A stretch of 36,374 bases of DNA, from contig JANLZB010000092.1 in assembly GCA_031366005.1 (NCBI GenBank), positions 1 to 36,374 of the forward strand, read 5' to 3'. Source of the stretch: JANLUX01 sp031366005 (GTDB lineage: Bacteria > Bacteroidota > Bacteroidia > AKYH767-A > OLB10). Numbering within the stretch: the first letter of the stretch is position 1; every line of letters starts with the position of its first letter. This document shows positions 1-7,255 of the stretch, piece after piece. The position numbers and the translations under genes are program-made. The notes beneath the pieces were generated by a model. The model worked only from the letters and a program-made list of their open reading frames with translations. It searched no databases and was not told the origin of the DNA.

Positions 1-260
1 TTTTCGCCTTTGCAGGTGTTCCTTCCACCTGCAAAAAATAGTGAGTTATGTTGATAGTTTCATGTTAATTTTATACCGTGCAAGATAATGAAGAAATACA
101 ATTTTTCACTGCAACCAATTTAGAATGGAAACATTTGCTGAAACCTGATAAATACAAAGATATTATCGTAGAGAGTTTAAAATTTTTATCAGTTGATAAT
201 CGTGCTTCTGTTTTTGGATTTGTTGCTTGCAGGTGGAAGGAACACCTGCAAGGGCGAAAA
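1..260 (+). mobile_element. Hairpin-ended RAYT-derived element, copy 1
   Basis: The ends are inverted repeats: TTTTCGCC at 1-8 matches GGCGAAAA at 253-260. Just inside each lies a perfect hairpin: arms TTTGCAGGTG (9-18) and CACCTGCAAA (26-35) on the left, CTTGCAGGTG (226-235) and CACCTGCAAG (243-252) on the right. The interior reads as the N-terminal part of a Y1-type transposase. Two inverted palindromes around a short core is the REPIN/REP-MITE plan, which RAYT transposases are known to mobilise in other bacteria. The copy has no active transposase, so it would need one in trans. The window starts exactly at the element end, so a longer form cannot be excluded. A second, direct copy lies at 2094-2541. 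Confidence 0.75.
78..225 (+). pseudogene. N-terminal remnant of Y1 (RAYT-like) transposase
   Basis: Translation from the GTG at 78 gives residues resembling the start of Bacteroidota Y1_Tnp (REP-associated) transposases: an FFTATNLEWKHLL stretch, then DKYKDIIVESLKFL, then SVFGFV. In intact relatives this last beta strand runs directly into the M-P-N-H-x-H metal-binding HUH motif. Here the reading frame enters the terminal hairpin at that exact point, so both the HUH histidines and the downstream catalytic tyrosine are absent. It cannot be catalytic. The family assignment rests on motif recall, not on a search. Confidence 0.6.
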
Positions 261-264
261 TCTT

Positions 265-2055
265 TCAATTAACAACTAACTTTCCATTTGCAATCCTTTT
301 CTCACCTTCAATTATTAAGTAAAGATAAATTCCATCTGTTAAATTTTCTCGTTGAACGTTGATGCTATTACTATTGATGGAATGTACCTCCTTTACTTTC
401 TGCCCATAGATATTATAGATTTTTAAAATCGCATTTTTTAATTCACGGTTGAATTGAATGGTTGTGCTAATTGAAAATGGATTGGGAAAGGAATTGGAAT
501 AAAAATCGTTATTGTTTTTTTCTGCAATGTTTGCCAGAATACCCGGTATGCAAGAGGTATCAATGCTCACGGATGATGTTAATATTGGATTATAGTACAC
601 CACTGATAACGCTCCATTGTCGAAGTAGTCATAAATAGCAGAGTCAATATGTTGAGAGCTGGTACTTCCCCAATAATTGCTGTCTGCAGAGATATTGGGA
701 GAGCCATACGGAATATTATTGTACAGCTCATATTGGGAATTAGGATTTGAAAAGTTATTATGCTTCATTGATTGAACAAATAAATTTTCATACACAACAT
801 TAGTTACTGTGTTGTTTATGAAATTATTGCTGTCAATGACCATACTCGGAGCAAAATTTACGTTATTACTAAACTTGCAACAGGAGCCTAAAGGAAAGGA
901 GTTGTTTTTGAAAGTATTATGCGTAAAATATCCCAAACAGGAACTACATGTAACGCCTTGCAAGTCAGTAACAGAAACACTATAAGACGAATTGTTCCCA
1001 TCAAATAGATTATTTCGGATCATACAATTAGAGGCCGATCCATTGAGTATACTAGTTCCGAATTGTCTTATTACATTCGAACGAAATAAATTACATTCAA
1101 CCGTTGCACTGGAAACATGAAGTATATTACCATCTGATGTATTATTAATGAAAGAATTCCCAGAAACTGTGCCATCAACCCATGCAATGGAGTTCCCGAG
1201 TGCTGATGAATCGTTGATAAAGTAATTATTTGTCGTTACAATATTGCTGCCCGAAGCGTGAAGAACTCCATAAACACTGGAACGACTAATATTATTAATA
1301 AAATAGTTTCCGGTAATGGTTACATTGTTTACCGTATTGTCAAAATTTAATGCTGAATAATCATTTCCATAGAAATAATTATTTTGAACGACAGAATTGC
1401 ACGCTAAGCCATTTACCCATATACCCACACCAGTATTATTTATAATAGAATCATTTTTTATAATCACACCGATGCAAGACAAATTAAAAACAAGTCCTCG
1501 GCCACAATGACTCACCATACTTGAATCCAAAATATAAGAAGTTCCATTGGAATAAATTCCTGCCTGACTGCTGTATATAATTGTGCAACGACTAAAATAC
1601 GGAGAAGAATTTTCAAGATGAATCTGTCCGTAGCCTAAACTGTTTCCCCCATACATCACTTCGCAATATTTCATTATGCAACCAGATAAATAGTCTCCGT
1701 TGCTATTAAAGACAGCCTGAGTTGAAGTATTTGAAAAATGTATTTCTCCCCAATCACCTGCTGCAGGTGAAACTTTGTTTGAGGTAAACTTAATCCTGTT
1801 TTGAAAAGTTCCAATGGCAATTAATTCACCGTCTATTTGTAATGTTCTATTGGTGTCAAACTTTACAACTACTCCCGGCTCAATGGTTAATGTATAGCCG
1901 TTTGATAATAATGTATTGCCATTTACTACGTATGGCGAACCTGCTGTAGTCCATGTTGTGTTAGTATTGATAAAACCGTTTATATAAGTTTGTGCTTGAA
2001 TAGCAGAAATACTGCTAATGCTAATTAAGAGAAGAAGAGTTGTGATTTTTTTCAT
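265..2055 (-). CDS. Secreted right-handed beta-helix protein with T9SS sorting domain
   Basis: This 596-residue protein starts with a signal peptide (MKKITTLLLLISISSISA, cut near IQAQ). A right-handed parallel beta-helix follows, shown by many short Asn/Gly/Ser-rich coils such as NNYFYGND, NNYFIND and NSFINNT, of the type found in pectate-lyase-like and NosD-like folds. The last ~75 residues form a T9SS type A sorting domain (SNSFPNPFS, then LKIYNIYGQKVKE, then DGIYLYLI and a final KLVVN). Known cargo of this type crosses the outer membrane by T9SS and is cleaved or anchored at the surface. No catalytic residues are evident, so adhesin, structural protein or lyase remain open. The stop codon is only 4 bp from element copy 1 and the start is ~40 bp from copy 2, so the gene is bracketed by direct repeats. 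Confidence 0.85.
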   Translation of the reverse strand: MKKITTLLLLISISSISAIQAQTYINGFINTNTTWTTAGSPYVVNGNTLLSNGYTLTIEPGVVVKFDTNRTLQIDGELIAIGTFQNRIKFTSNKVSPAAGDWGEIHFSNTSTQAVFNSNGDYLSGCIMKYCEVMYGGNSLGYGQIHLENSSPYFSRCTIIYSSQAGIYSNGTSYILDSSMVSHCGRGLVFNLSCIGVIIKNDSIINNTGVGIWVNGLACNSVVQNNYFYGNDYSALNFDNTVNNVTITGNYFINNISRSSVYGVLHASGSNIVTTNNYFINDSSALGNSIAWVDGTVSGNSFINNTSDGNILHVSSATVECNLFRSNVIRQFGTSILNGSASNCMIRNNLFDGNNSSYSVSVTDLQGVTCSSCLGYFTHNTFKNNSFPLGSCCKFSNNVNFAPSMVIDSNNFINNTVTNVVYENLFVQSMKHNNFSNPNSQYELYNNIPYGSPNISADSNYWGSTSSQHIDSAIYDYFDNGALSVVYYNPILTSSVSIDTSCIPGILANIAEKNNNDFYSNSFPNPFSISTTIQFNRELKNAILKIYNIYGQKVKEVHSINSNSINVQRENLTDGIYLYLIIEGEKRIANGKLVVN

Positions 2056-2093
2056 CGCTTTGCTTTAAATTGCTACATAGTTTGTTCGGAGCT

Positions 2094-2541
2094 TTTTCGC
2101 CTTTGCAGGTCTTCCTTCCACCTGCAAAAAATAGTGAGTTATGTTGATAGTTTCATGTTAATTTTATACCGTGCAAGATAATGAAGAAATACACTTTTTC
2201 ACTGCAACCAATTTTTCACTGCAACCAATTTAGAATGGAAACATTTGCTGAAACCTGATAAATACAAAGATATTATCGTAGAGAGTTTAAAATTTTTATC
2301 AGTTGCTAATCGTGCTTCTGTTTTTGGATTTGTTGCTTGCAGGTGGAAGGAACACCTGCAAGGGCGAAAATTGGCTGACGCTGCTGTTGATTATAAATAT
2401 TCTACGATGAGTTTGTATGAACGAGGAGATACTATCTTTGATTTTGTAAACCATTACAAGGATGAAATAGGAGAACGAAATGTATGGTGTGCTTGCGTGG
2501 CTGTTGCTTGCAGGTGGAAGGAACACCTGCAAGGGCGAAAA
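2094..2541 (+). mobile_element. Hairpin-ended RAYT-derived element, copy 2 (three hairpins)
   Basis: The left end matches copy 1 (TTTTCGCC at 2094-2101 followed by the same palindrome, with one G-to-C change at 2111). The core matches copy 1 except for scattered point changes and a 17-bp direct duplication (2195-2211 and 2212-2228). A central hairpin at 2336-2362 with GGCGAAAA at 2363-2370 corresponds to the right end of copy 1. Copy 2 then continues with transposase C-terminal sequence and ends in an identical hairpin at 2507-2533 plus GGCGAAAA (2534-2541). It is thus a longer relative of copy 1. The direct orientation of the two copies makes recombination, and loss of the gene between them, possible. 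Confidence 0.72.
2171..2500 (+). pseudogene. Internally deleted Y1 (RAYT-like) transposase gene
   Basis: The 5' part repeats the N-terminal remnant of copy 1 but is put out of frame at its very start by the 17-bp duplication. An open frame then runs from the ATG at 2245 through DKYKDIIVESLKFL and GFV, through the hairpin (read as ACRWKEHLQGRK), and into a segment with DYKYST, SLYERGD and FVNHYKDE. That segment resembles the C-terminal DYKYSSA-FYE-G-HY block of Y1 transposases. The missing centre would hold the HUH motif and catalytic tyrosine. Both remnants are in one frame, giving a 103-residue ORF with a second ACRWKEHLQGRK near its end. Whether this peptide is made is unknown. Confidence 0.6.
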
Positions 2542-2564
2542 GGTTTGCCGTTTTAAGTTTACAG

Positions 2565-3194
2565 CTACTTGTTGAATAGCTCGTCAAGCCAATTTATCAA
2601 AAGAGAACAAGTTGCTTCGTCAGTTGTCAAATATCTTTTTGTTATGCCTAATCCCATTGGAGTTCCAGGGTCTTCTTGCCAAGAAAGCCAAGAATGAATA
2701 ACAGCTTTTGATTTATGAATGGAAGCATATTTATTCAGCTTCTTTTCTTCAATATCGTCAAGAGCGGAATTGACAATTGGTAAAAGTTTGTCGTCTTTAG
2801 GAACAAGAAAAGAAATAAAATCTTCAAGCATTCCATTTAGGTTATTGTTAGGCATAATCCAAACGCCAACTTTTAAGTTGTTCTCATTTTTAAGAACAAG
2901 TCCTTTTGATGGCAAGTCGCTTGGAACGGTAAATCCTTGTGTCGTAAGCACTCCTTTTAGGGAAATCCACCTATTGTTAATTTCTGTGTCTGCGTCAATT
3001 ATAATTCCTAAAGTTTCAATGCCTGATTGTTTAAATCTTACCGGAATTTGCTCGTTAAGTTTATCAATGCCTTCACAATCTATCACATCAAATGTTTCTG
3101 GCACTTTGAACTTTTCACATAAAGCCCAAACAACATGCTGGTCATCGTTTCCCTCTACTAAGAGTTTTTTGCTGAACTTTTCTTTTACTCTCAT
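2565..3194 (-). CDS. TOPRIM-like protein (DUF3226-type), partner of AAA ATPase
   Basis: This 209-residue protein has a TOPRIM-like layout: KLLVEGNDDQHVV (residues 10-22) carries the candidate metal-binding Glu14, and LGIIIDADTE (62-71) carries a D-x-D pair, Asp67 and Asp69. The remainder (IMPNNNLNGMLEDF, then HKSKAVIHSWLSW and a C-terminal GLGITKRYL) resembles DUF3226 proteins, which are often encoded with AAA ATPases. TOPRIM partners of OLD-family ATPases act as nucleases or RNases in several defence systems (OLD/GajA, PARIS AriB, RloB-like), so nuclease or effector activity is an inference. Its ATG overlaps the ATPase stop by one base (TAATG), which implies translational coupling. There is no signal peptide; it should be cytoplasmic. 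Confidence 0.65.
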   Translation of the reverse strand: MRVKEKFSKKLLVEGNDDQHVVWALCEKFKVPETFDVIDCEGIDKLNEQIPVRFKQSGIETLGIIIDADTEINNRWISLKGVLTTQGFTVPSDLPSKGLVLKNENNLKVGVWIMPNNNLNGMLEDFISFLVPKDDKLLPIVNSALDDIEEKKLNKYASIHKSKAVIHSWLSWQEDPGTPMGLGITKRYLTTDEATCSLLINWLDELFNK

Positions 3195-4336
3195 TATCGG
3201 GTTTCAATGTTTTGGTCATAAGCGGTTTTTAATTCAGTCGCATTGAACTCAACCTGTTTAATAGTTCCGTTTACGTTGTCAAGGCGAATAAGTTTTCCGT
3301 CAAGCGAATTGTTTGGGCTATTCAAAATGTTTTCAAATCCAGAGATGCAATCCTCACTGTGGGTTGTAACAAATATTTGAACATTTAATTTTTGAGCAAG
3401 ATTAAAAATTACTTTCCAAAGTTGTTCTTGAACTGTATAGTGTAATCCATTTTCAAACTCATCAATAAGAAGAAAGCCATTGTCTGAATTTACCAACGCA
3501 AGAATAATTGTCAGAATTCTGTTTATTCCGTCTCCCATACTACGCAAGGGCAAAACAGTAGCAGCATTTGATAATTTAATAACTGCGGTTCTCTCTCGAC
3601 CTTCTTCGATAAAAGCTATTCTTTCTGTAGTAGGTTCAATAATCTTTAACGCCTCAATAACATATTGTTCTTTTTCCGTTAAAGTTATGCTGTCCCAAAG
3701 TTTACCGTTTATTTCTTTGTCAATGTTCCTTGTGCGTATAAATTCAAAACTTTCATTATTACCGAGTCCCTTAAAATTAATTCTATAAGGTCTGTCATCC
3801 TCAAGAGGTAGAATGTATGAGCTACTTCCACTTTTAATTTCAACTCCAACTTTAAAGTTAGCAAGTTGTTTATCCGCGTCATTCTCTAATAGAGTTCGCT
3901 TCCTTGTAGTAATTATTCCTTGATTATCTTTTTGGATTTCGTCAAAGTATTTAACAAATCTTAGAGACACGGATTTTTCCTCAGATTTTTCTTTTCCCAA
4001 AAGGGTGCTTTCAATATTTCCAATTGATATAGAATGTCCGCTCTCAAAGCCGATAATTCTATTAGTAAAAAGGGATGAGAAAGTTCTTAAATTGTATTCT
4101 GTAGGGTTTTTTGATACTTCATTTGGTCTAACCCTTTGTCTAAAATCCTCGCCTCTTTCCCCAAGTAATTCATAAATCAAATTCAAATCTCCTTTGGTGG
4201 CATATATTGCAACTGCCTCAAGAATGGAGGACTTTCCAGTATTGTTCTTACCAGTAATGAGATTCACCCTTCCCAAGGAGATAATTCTAAGTTCTTTTAG
4301 ATTTCTATAATTTTTTATGTCTAAGGAGTCAAGCAT
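3194..4336 (-). CDS. AAA_15/AAA_21 (OLD-like) ATPase of putative defence pair
   Basis: This 380-residue ABC-type ATPase opens with LDSLDIKNYRNL, the usual OLD/RecF-like start. Walker A is GKNNTGKSS (29-37). An ABC-like signature region is at LRSMGDGINRIL (264-275), Walker B is FLLIDEFENGLHY (288-300), and the switch histidine is in TTHSEDCI (H326). The ~200-residue middle would form the lid/coiled region. There is no C-terminal TOPRIM; that function is supplied by the next gene, making this a split OLD-like pair comparable in plan to PARIS (AriA/AriB) or RloA/RloB. The start is chosen because it matches the family N-terminus. A defence role is inferred from family and architecture and from the mobile remnants next door. 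Confidence 0.75.
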   Translation of the reverse strand: MLDSLDIKNYRNLKELRIISLGRVNLITGKNNTGKSSILEAVAIYATKGDLNLIYELLGERGEDFRQRVRPNEVSKNPTEYNLRTFSSLFTNRIIGFESGHSISIGNIESTLLGKEKSEEKSVSLRFVKYFDEIQKDNQGIITTRKRTLLENDADKQLANFKVGVEIKSGSSSYILPLEDDRPYRINFKGLGNNESFEFIRTRNIDKEINGKLWDSITLTEKEQYVIEALKIIEPTTERIAFIEEGRERTAVIKLSNAATVLPLRSMGDGINRILTIILALVNSDNGFLLIDEFENGLHYTVQEQLWKVIFNLAQKLNVQIFVTTHSEDCISGFENILNSPNNSLDGKLIRLDNVNGTIKQVEFNATELKTAYDQNIETR

Positions 4337-4474
4337 ATTTTTTGTGTCGGCAAAGGTAAGAGTTTTTGTAAAATTTCATTCGAGGAGATTACTTTCAGGT
4401 TTAAGTTTCGGGTTGGTCTGTTAATGTTAGCATTGTCGGTCAATTGGAGCGGTTAGCATGACGCATAACATATA

Positions 4475-4541
4475 AATATGCGAAACAAACCTACCAAAAT
4501 TTTCGCATTTCTACTAACCCATGGAAATATTGCGAAGGTTT
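4475..4541. repeat. Imperfect inverted repeats upstream of the ATPase gene
   Basis: In the 230-bp gap between the ATPase start and the tandem array, CCAAAATTTTCGCATTTC (from about 4495) is mirrored by GAAATATTGCGAAGGTTTTGG ending near 4541. A second partial dyad pairs AAATATGCGAAA (from about 4475) with TTTTCGCATTT. They could be a regulatory hairpin or the edge of the array. The rest of the gap shows no gene. Confidence 0.35.
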
Positions 4542-4566
4542 TGGAATTAATGATTTCGCTTTTCTG

Positions 4567-4832
4567 TTTTTAACAACTTGTATGGGGTTCTGTTTAAATC
4601 AAATTTCAACTTAAACAACTTGCGCGGAGTTTTGTTTAACTTCAAATTCAACTTAAACAAGTTGAACATAGTTTTGTTTAAATCAAATTTCAACTCAAAT
4701 AAGTTGAAGGTAGTTTTGTTTAAATCAAATTTCAACTTAAACAAGTTGCACGGAATGTTGTTTAACTCCAATAGCAAGTTAAATAAGATGCGGTTAAGGT
4801 TGCATAGGTTCGCCTGCAACTTAAACAAATAA
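4567..4832. repeat. Six-unit 42-bp tandem repeat array
   Basis: The heptamer TGTTTAA recurs at 4591, 4633, 4675, 4717 and 4759, always 42 bp apart. A degenerate sixth unit starts near 4801 and a half unit precedes the first. Each unit contains TTGTTTAA and TTAAACAA as one dyad. An overlapping dyad, CAACTT/AAGTTG, shares the same bases; in one unit it extends to TTCAACTT-AAAC-AAGTTGAA at 4647-4666. The connecting ~9 bp vary. Because 42 is a multiple of three, both strands stay open (84 and 93 codons, with repeats of the VLFKSNFNLNKL or LFKLKFDLNKT type); this looks like a by-product, not proof of a gene. The variable segments are too short for CRISPR spacers. Confidence 0.8.
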
Positions 4833-5176
4833 GGGAGCAGGTTGACTGAGTCAGTATTTAATTTAATTAAAGTAATCCGGATTAAAGCTTATTTTCGTTT
4901 CAATAGCTCTTAAATTTTGAAAGATTAGTCAGGGTTTTTAAATATTTTGGTTTTTTAAGTATGCATTTTTAACGCCATTTGCAAATTTTCTTACACCGGA
5001 TTTTTTTTGTTTATGGCTAACGCTTCTCTGCATTACTTTCTTAGCAAAGTATAAACAATACTATTTACGATATTTTTTTAAAGTTGTTATTACAATTGAA
5101 AGATGCATCCGCAAAATAAATTCTTCTCCCGTTTTTCTGCATGTATCCTTGTGGTATAATTTTAAAAAATAAAAAA
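4833..5176. other. Intergenic region, no gene seen
   Basis: About 340 AT-rich bases between the tandem array and the fibronectin-III gene. A TATAAT-like stretch at about 5155-5160, some 20 bp before the chosen ATG at 5177, could belong to the downstream promoter. I see no RNA gene, convincing hairpin or short ORF with family features. Confidence 0.5.
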
Positions 5177-5797
5177 ATGCAAAAAATTAAAAAGGGTTTC
5201 TCAGGTTTGACCGATGAAAAACTGAGCGCACAAACCGGTTATGTGCTTACTAAGATGACCGGCAATACTAACTTTCCTACACCGGTACCTTCTTTAACGG
5301 AGATACTTAATGTTAAAAAGGATTTTGACATAGCTGTAAGTGCCGTAAGGGCCGGTAACCGCACTGCTTATCAGGTAACGCTTAAAAACAAATTTGAAAC
5401 GTTACTTAAAAGGCAGCTTGATCAGTTGTTTAATTATGTTAACACTACTGGTGCAGGCAATATTGAAGTACTTACATCAAGCGGTTTTCCACTGGCAAAG
5501 GAGCGCCAGCCTATAGGTGAGCTGCCACAGCCGCAGGATTTTACTATGCGTTCTTTTCAATCAGGTTCTGCATCATTAAAGTGTAAAAGGGTGCATGGTG
5601 CTGATTGTTATAATTATCAATATACCCTTGCGCCTAACCCTGAAGTGGAAAACTGGATAACTATTACTGACACCCGTTCATTCATTAAAATTGAAAATCT
5701 TCAGCCGGGCGCGCAATATAAGTTTCGCATGTGCGCTGTGGGTGCTGATGGGGCAGGTCCATGGAGCCAGGCAATAAATTGTTTTATAAATTTTTGA
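5177..5797 (+). CDS. Fibronectin type III domain protein
   Basis: This 206-residue protein starts at the ATG at 5177 (MQKIKKGFSGLTDEKL). The upstream in-frame ATG at 5141 would add 12 residues that do not fit and would sit over the promoter-like TATAAT. The N-terminal half is helical (TDEKLSAQTGYVLTKMTGNTNFPTP and following), a layout found in Bacteroidota proteins of unknown function. The C-terminal ~75 residues form one Fn3 domain, shown by a W in VENWITI, IENLQPGAQYKFRMCAVGADGAGPWS and a terminal strand. There is no signal peptide. Fn3 suggests protein binding, but the role is unknown. A strong hairpin terminator follows 25 bp after the stop. Confidence 0.75.
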   Translation: MQKIKKGFSGLTDEKLSAQTGYVLTKMTGNTNFPTPVPSLTEILNVKKDFDIAVSAVRAGNRTAYQVTLKNKFETLLKRQLDQLFNYVNTTGAGNIEVLTSSGFPLAKERQPIGELPQPQDFTMRSFQSGSASLKCKRVHGADCYNYQYTLAPNPEVENWITITDTRSFIKIENLQPGAQYKFRMCAVGADGAGPWSQAINCFINF

Positions 5798-5821
5798 TTA
5801 GTTGTAATATTAATTTGGTTA

Positions 5822-5851
5822 AACCGCGCAAAGCAACTGCGCGGTTTTTTT
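5822..5851 (+). terminator. Intrinsic terminator after Fn3 gene
   Basis: A perfect 9-bp stem AACCGCGCA/TGCGCGGTT (5822-5830 and 5838-5846) with a 7-nt loop runs into seven T residues. It lies between convergent genes. The T run serves the plus-strand gene; the minus-strand side has only a short T stretch. Confidence 0.85.
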
Positions 5852-5885
5852 ATTTATATGCCCAACCAACCTTAAACCTTAAACT

Positions 5886-6425
5886 TCACACCCTCTTCAG
5901 CACCGGAAACCTCCATCTTGCCAAAGCAAAGCTTCCAAACAAAACAAGGTTAAAAAATAAATCACCCATCACTGTTCCGCGGAAAAATGGAATGCCCATA
6001 ATAAAGCTTTGAGTTAATGATCCGCTTGAGTAACCGTAATAACCCGTAGCCCACTGTCCGAAGTTGGTGATTACAAAAAATAACATGGAGCCCACTAATG
6101 AAGCCACCATAATAGTCTGGCGTTGTTCTCTTCCTCTTAATAAAAATCCAATACAGGTTATCAATGCAAATGCACCATACACCCATATCATTCCGGGATG
6201 AAAACCGGTGCCGTTTATCAGTTGCAATAAAACATCACTCAGCAACATTGCACCCAGTGGAATAATAAATGCCATTCGTTTATTGCTGATGTAACAACCA
6301 CCAAACAATGCCATTGCACCAATAGGTGCGAAGTTATCAGGATGAGGAATCAATCTGCACAATGCAGCAACTGTAATCATTCCTGTTATTACTTTTAAGC
6401 GGGTATCCCAAACGATGTTTTTCAT
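5886..6425 (-). CDS. DUF6580-like integral membrane protein
   Basis: The start is placed at MKNIVWDTRLKV (ATG 6425), giving 179 residues; a longer frame would overlap aroE and adds a non-homologous leader. The sequence has about five hydrophobic segments with the pattern CRLIPHPDNFAPIGAMALFGG (residues ~22-42), then AFIIPLGAMLLSDVLLQL and LRGREQRQ. The PHPDNFAPIGA motif with a following conserved aspartate is typical of DUF6580 proteins, which resemble substrate-binding S components of ECF vitamin transporters. The substrate is unknown. The gene begins 53 bp after the aroE stop on the same strand and is likely the last cistron. Confidence 0.7.
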   Translation of the reverse strand: MKNIVWDTRLKVITGMITVAALCRLIPHPDNFAPIGAMALFGGCYISNKRMAFIIPLGAMLLSDVLLQLINGTGFHPGMIWVYGAFALITCIGFLLRGREQRQTIMVASLVGSMLFFVITNFGQWATGYYGYSSGSLTQSFIMGIPFFRGTVMGDLFFNLVLFGSFALARWRFPVLKRV

Positions 6426-6478
6426 GAAGCAAATATAAAAAAGTATAAAGTATGAAAAGCGGCTGCTCCTGCCGCTGC

Positions 6479-7255
6479 TTACTGCCGCTGAATACCATTC
6501 CATATTTCCCAAGCTCGCTCTGCCTGCAGATGCAACATCTCCAAACCATTCTTAATTACTGCTCCCTGTTGTTTTGCTTTGGATAAAAAAAATGTTTCCT
6601 CAGGATTATAAACCAAGTCATAAAACAAATGTTGTTTGATGATGGCATGATTGGGTAGAGGAGGAAAGGTATCAACATTAGGATACATTCCTGCAGGAGA
6701 TGTGTTGATGATTAACAGATACTGCTGAATGATGCTTTCATTTATTTCTTCAAAACTGATCACATTCAAAATATTTTTATCAATTACAGTTTGTTTATTT
6801 CTGCTTACAAATAAAAAATCAATTTTCAGTTTTGATAATACATAAGCAACAGCTCGCGAAGCTCCACCGGTACCAATGATTAATGCTTTAATATGATGCG
6901 GTTTTAATATTGGGATCAATGATTGTTCAAATCCATACGCATCTGTATTAAATCCTTTTAAGATTTTTTTATTATCAGCGGTATTGATGCTTATCGTATT
7001 AACTGCCCCAATTATTTTTGCTTCATCACTCAATTCATCAAGCAAAGGAATAACAGCAGTTTTATAAGGGATGGTTACGTTTAATCCTCTAAGTTGAGCA
7101 TGATCTGCAATCACATCATGCAATTGATTAACACTTGCTATTTCGAAATTTTTATAAGCACAATCAGTTAAATGTTCGCGCTCAAATTTTTCAGTAAAAT
7201 ATTTTTTTGAAAATGAATGCGTAAGCGGGTAACCGATAAGCCCGAATAAACGCAT
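6479..7255 (-). CDS. aroE: Shikimate dehydrogenase
   Basis: AroE reduces 3-dehydroshikimate to shikimate with NADPH in aromatic amino acid synthesis, in the cytoplasm. The 258 residues contain the substrate-binding start GLIGYPLTHSFSKKYF, the catalytic lysine in LNVTIPYK (K65), the conserved GAVNT (N86), GFNTDAYGF with catalytic Asp105, and the dinucleotide loop GTGGASRA (128-135). The end, IKNGLEMLHLQAERAWEIW, matches the family's NG-x-x-M-L-x-x-Q-A. The length is slightly short of the usual 270, as in many Bacteroidota. The ATG overlaps the dedA stop by one base (TAATG), so the two are coupled. Confidence 0.95.
   Translation of the reverse strand: MRLFGLIGYPLTHSFSKKYFTEKFEREHLTDCAYKNFEIASVNQLHDVIADHAQLRGLNVTIPYKTAVIPLLDELSDEAKIIGAVNTISINTADNKKILKGFNTDAYGFEQSLIPILKPHHIKALIIGTGGASRAVAYVLSKLKIDFLFVSRNKQTVIDKNILNVISFEEINESIIQQYLLIINTSPAGMYPNVDTFPPLPNHAIIKQHLFYDLVYNPEETFFLSKAKQQGAVIKNGLEMLHLQAERAWEIWNGIQRQ

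Noticed and set aside
265..2055. Composite transposon
   Set aside because: Neither flanking element has an intact transposase and no target-site duplication could be verified at the left, so the bracketing is reported as an observation only.
4547..4832. Repetitive ORFs on both strands of the 42-bp array (93 and 84 codons)
   Set aside because: Openness on both strands follows from a stop-free unit whose length is a multiple of three; there is no start context or family support.
4567..4832. CRISPR array
   Set aside because: The variable stretches are ~9 bp, far too short for spacers, and no cas genes are present.
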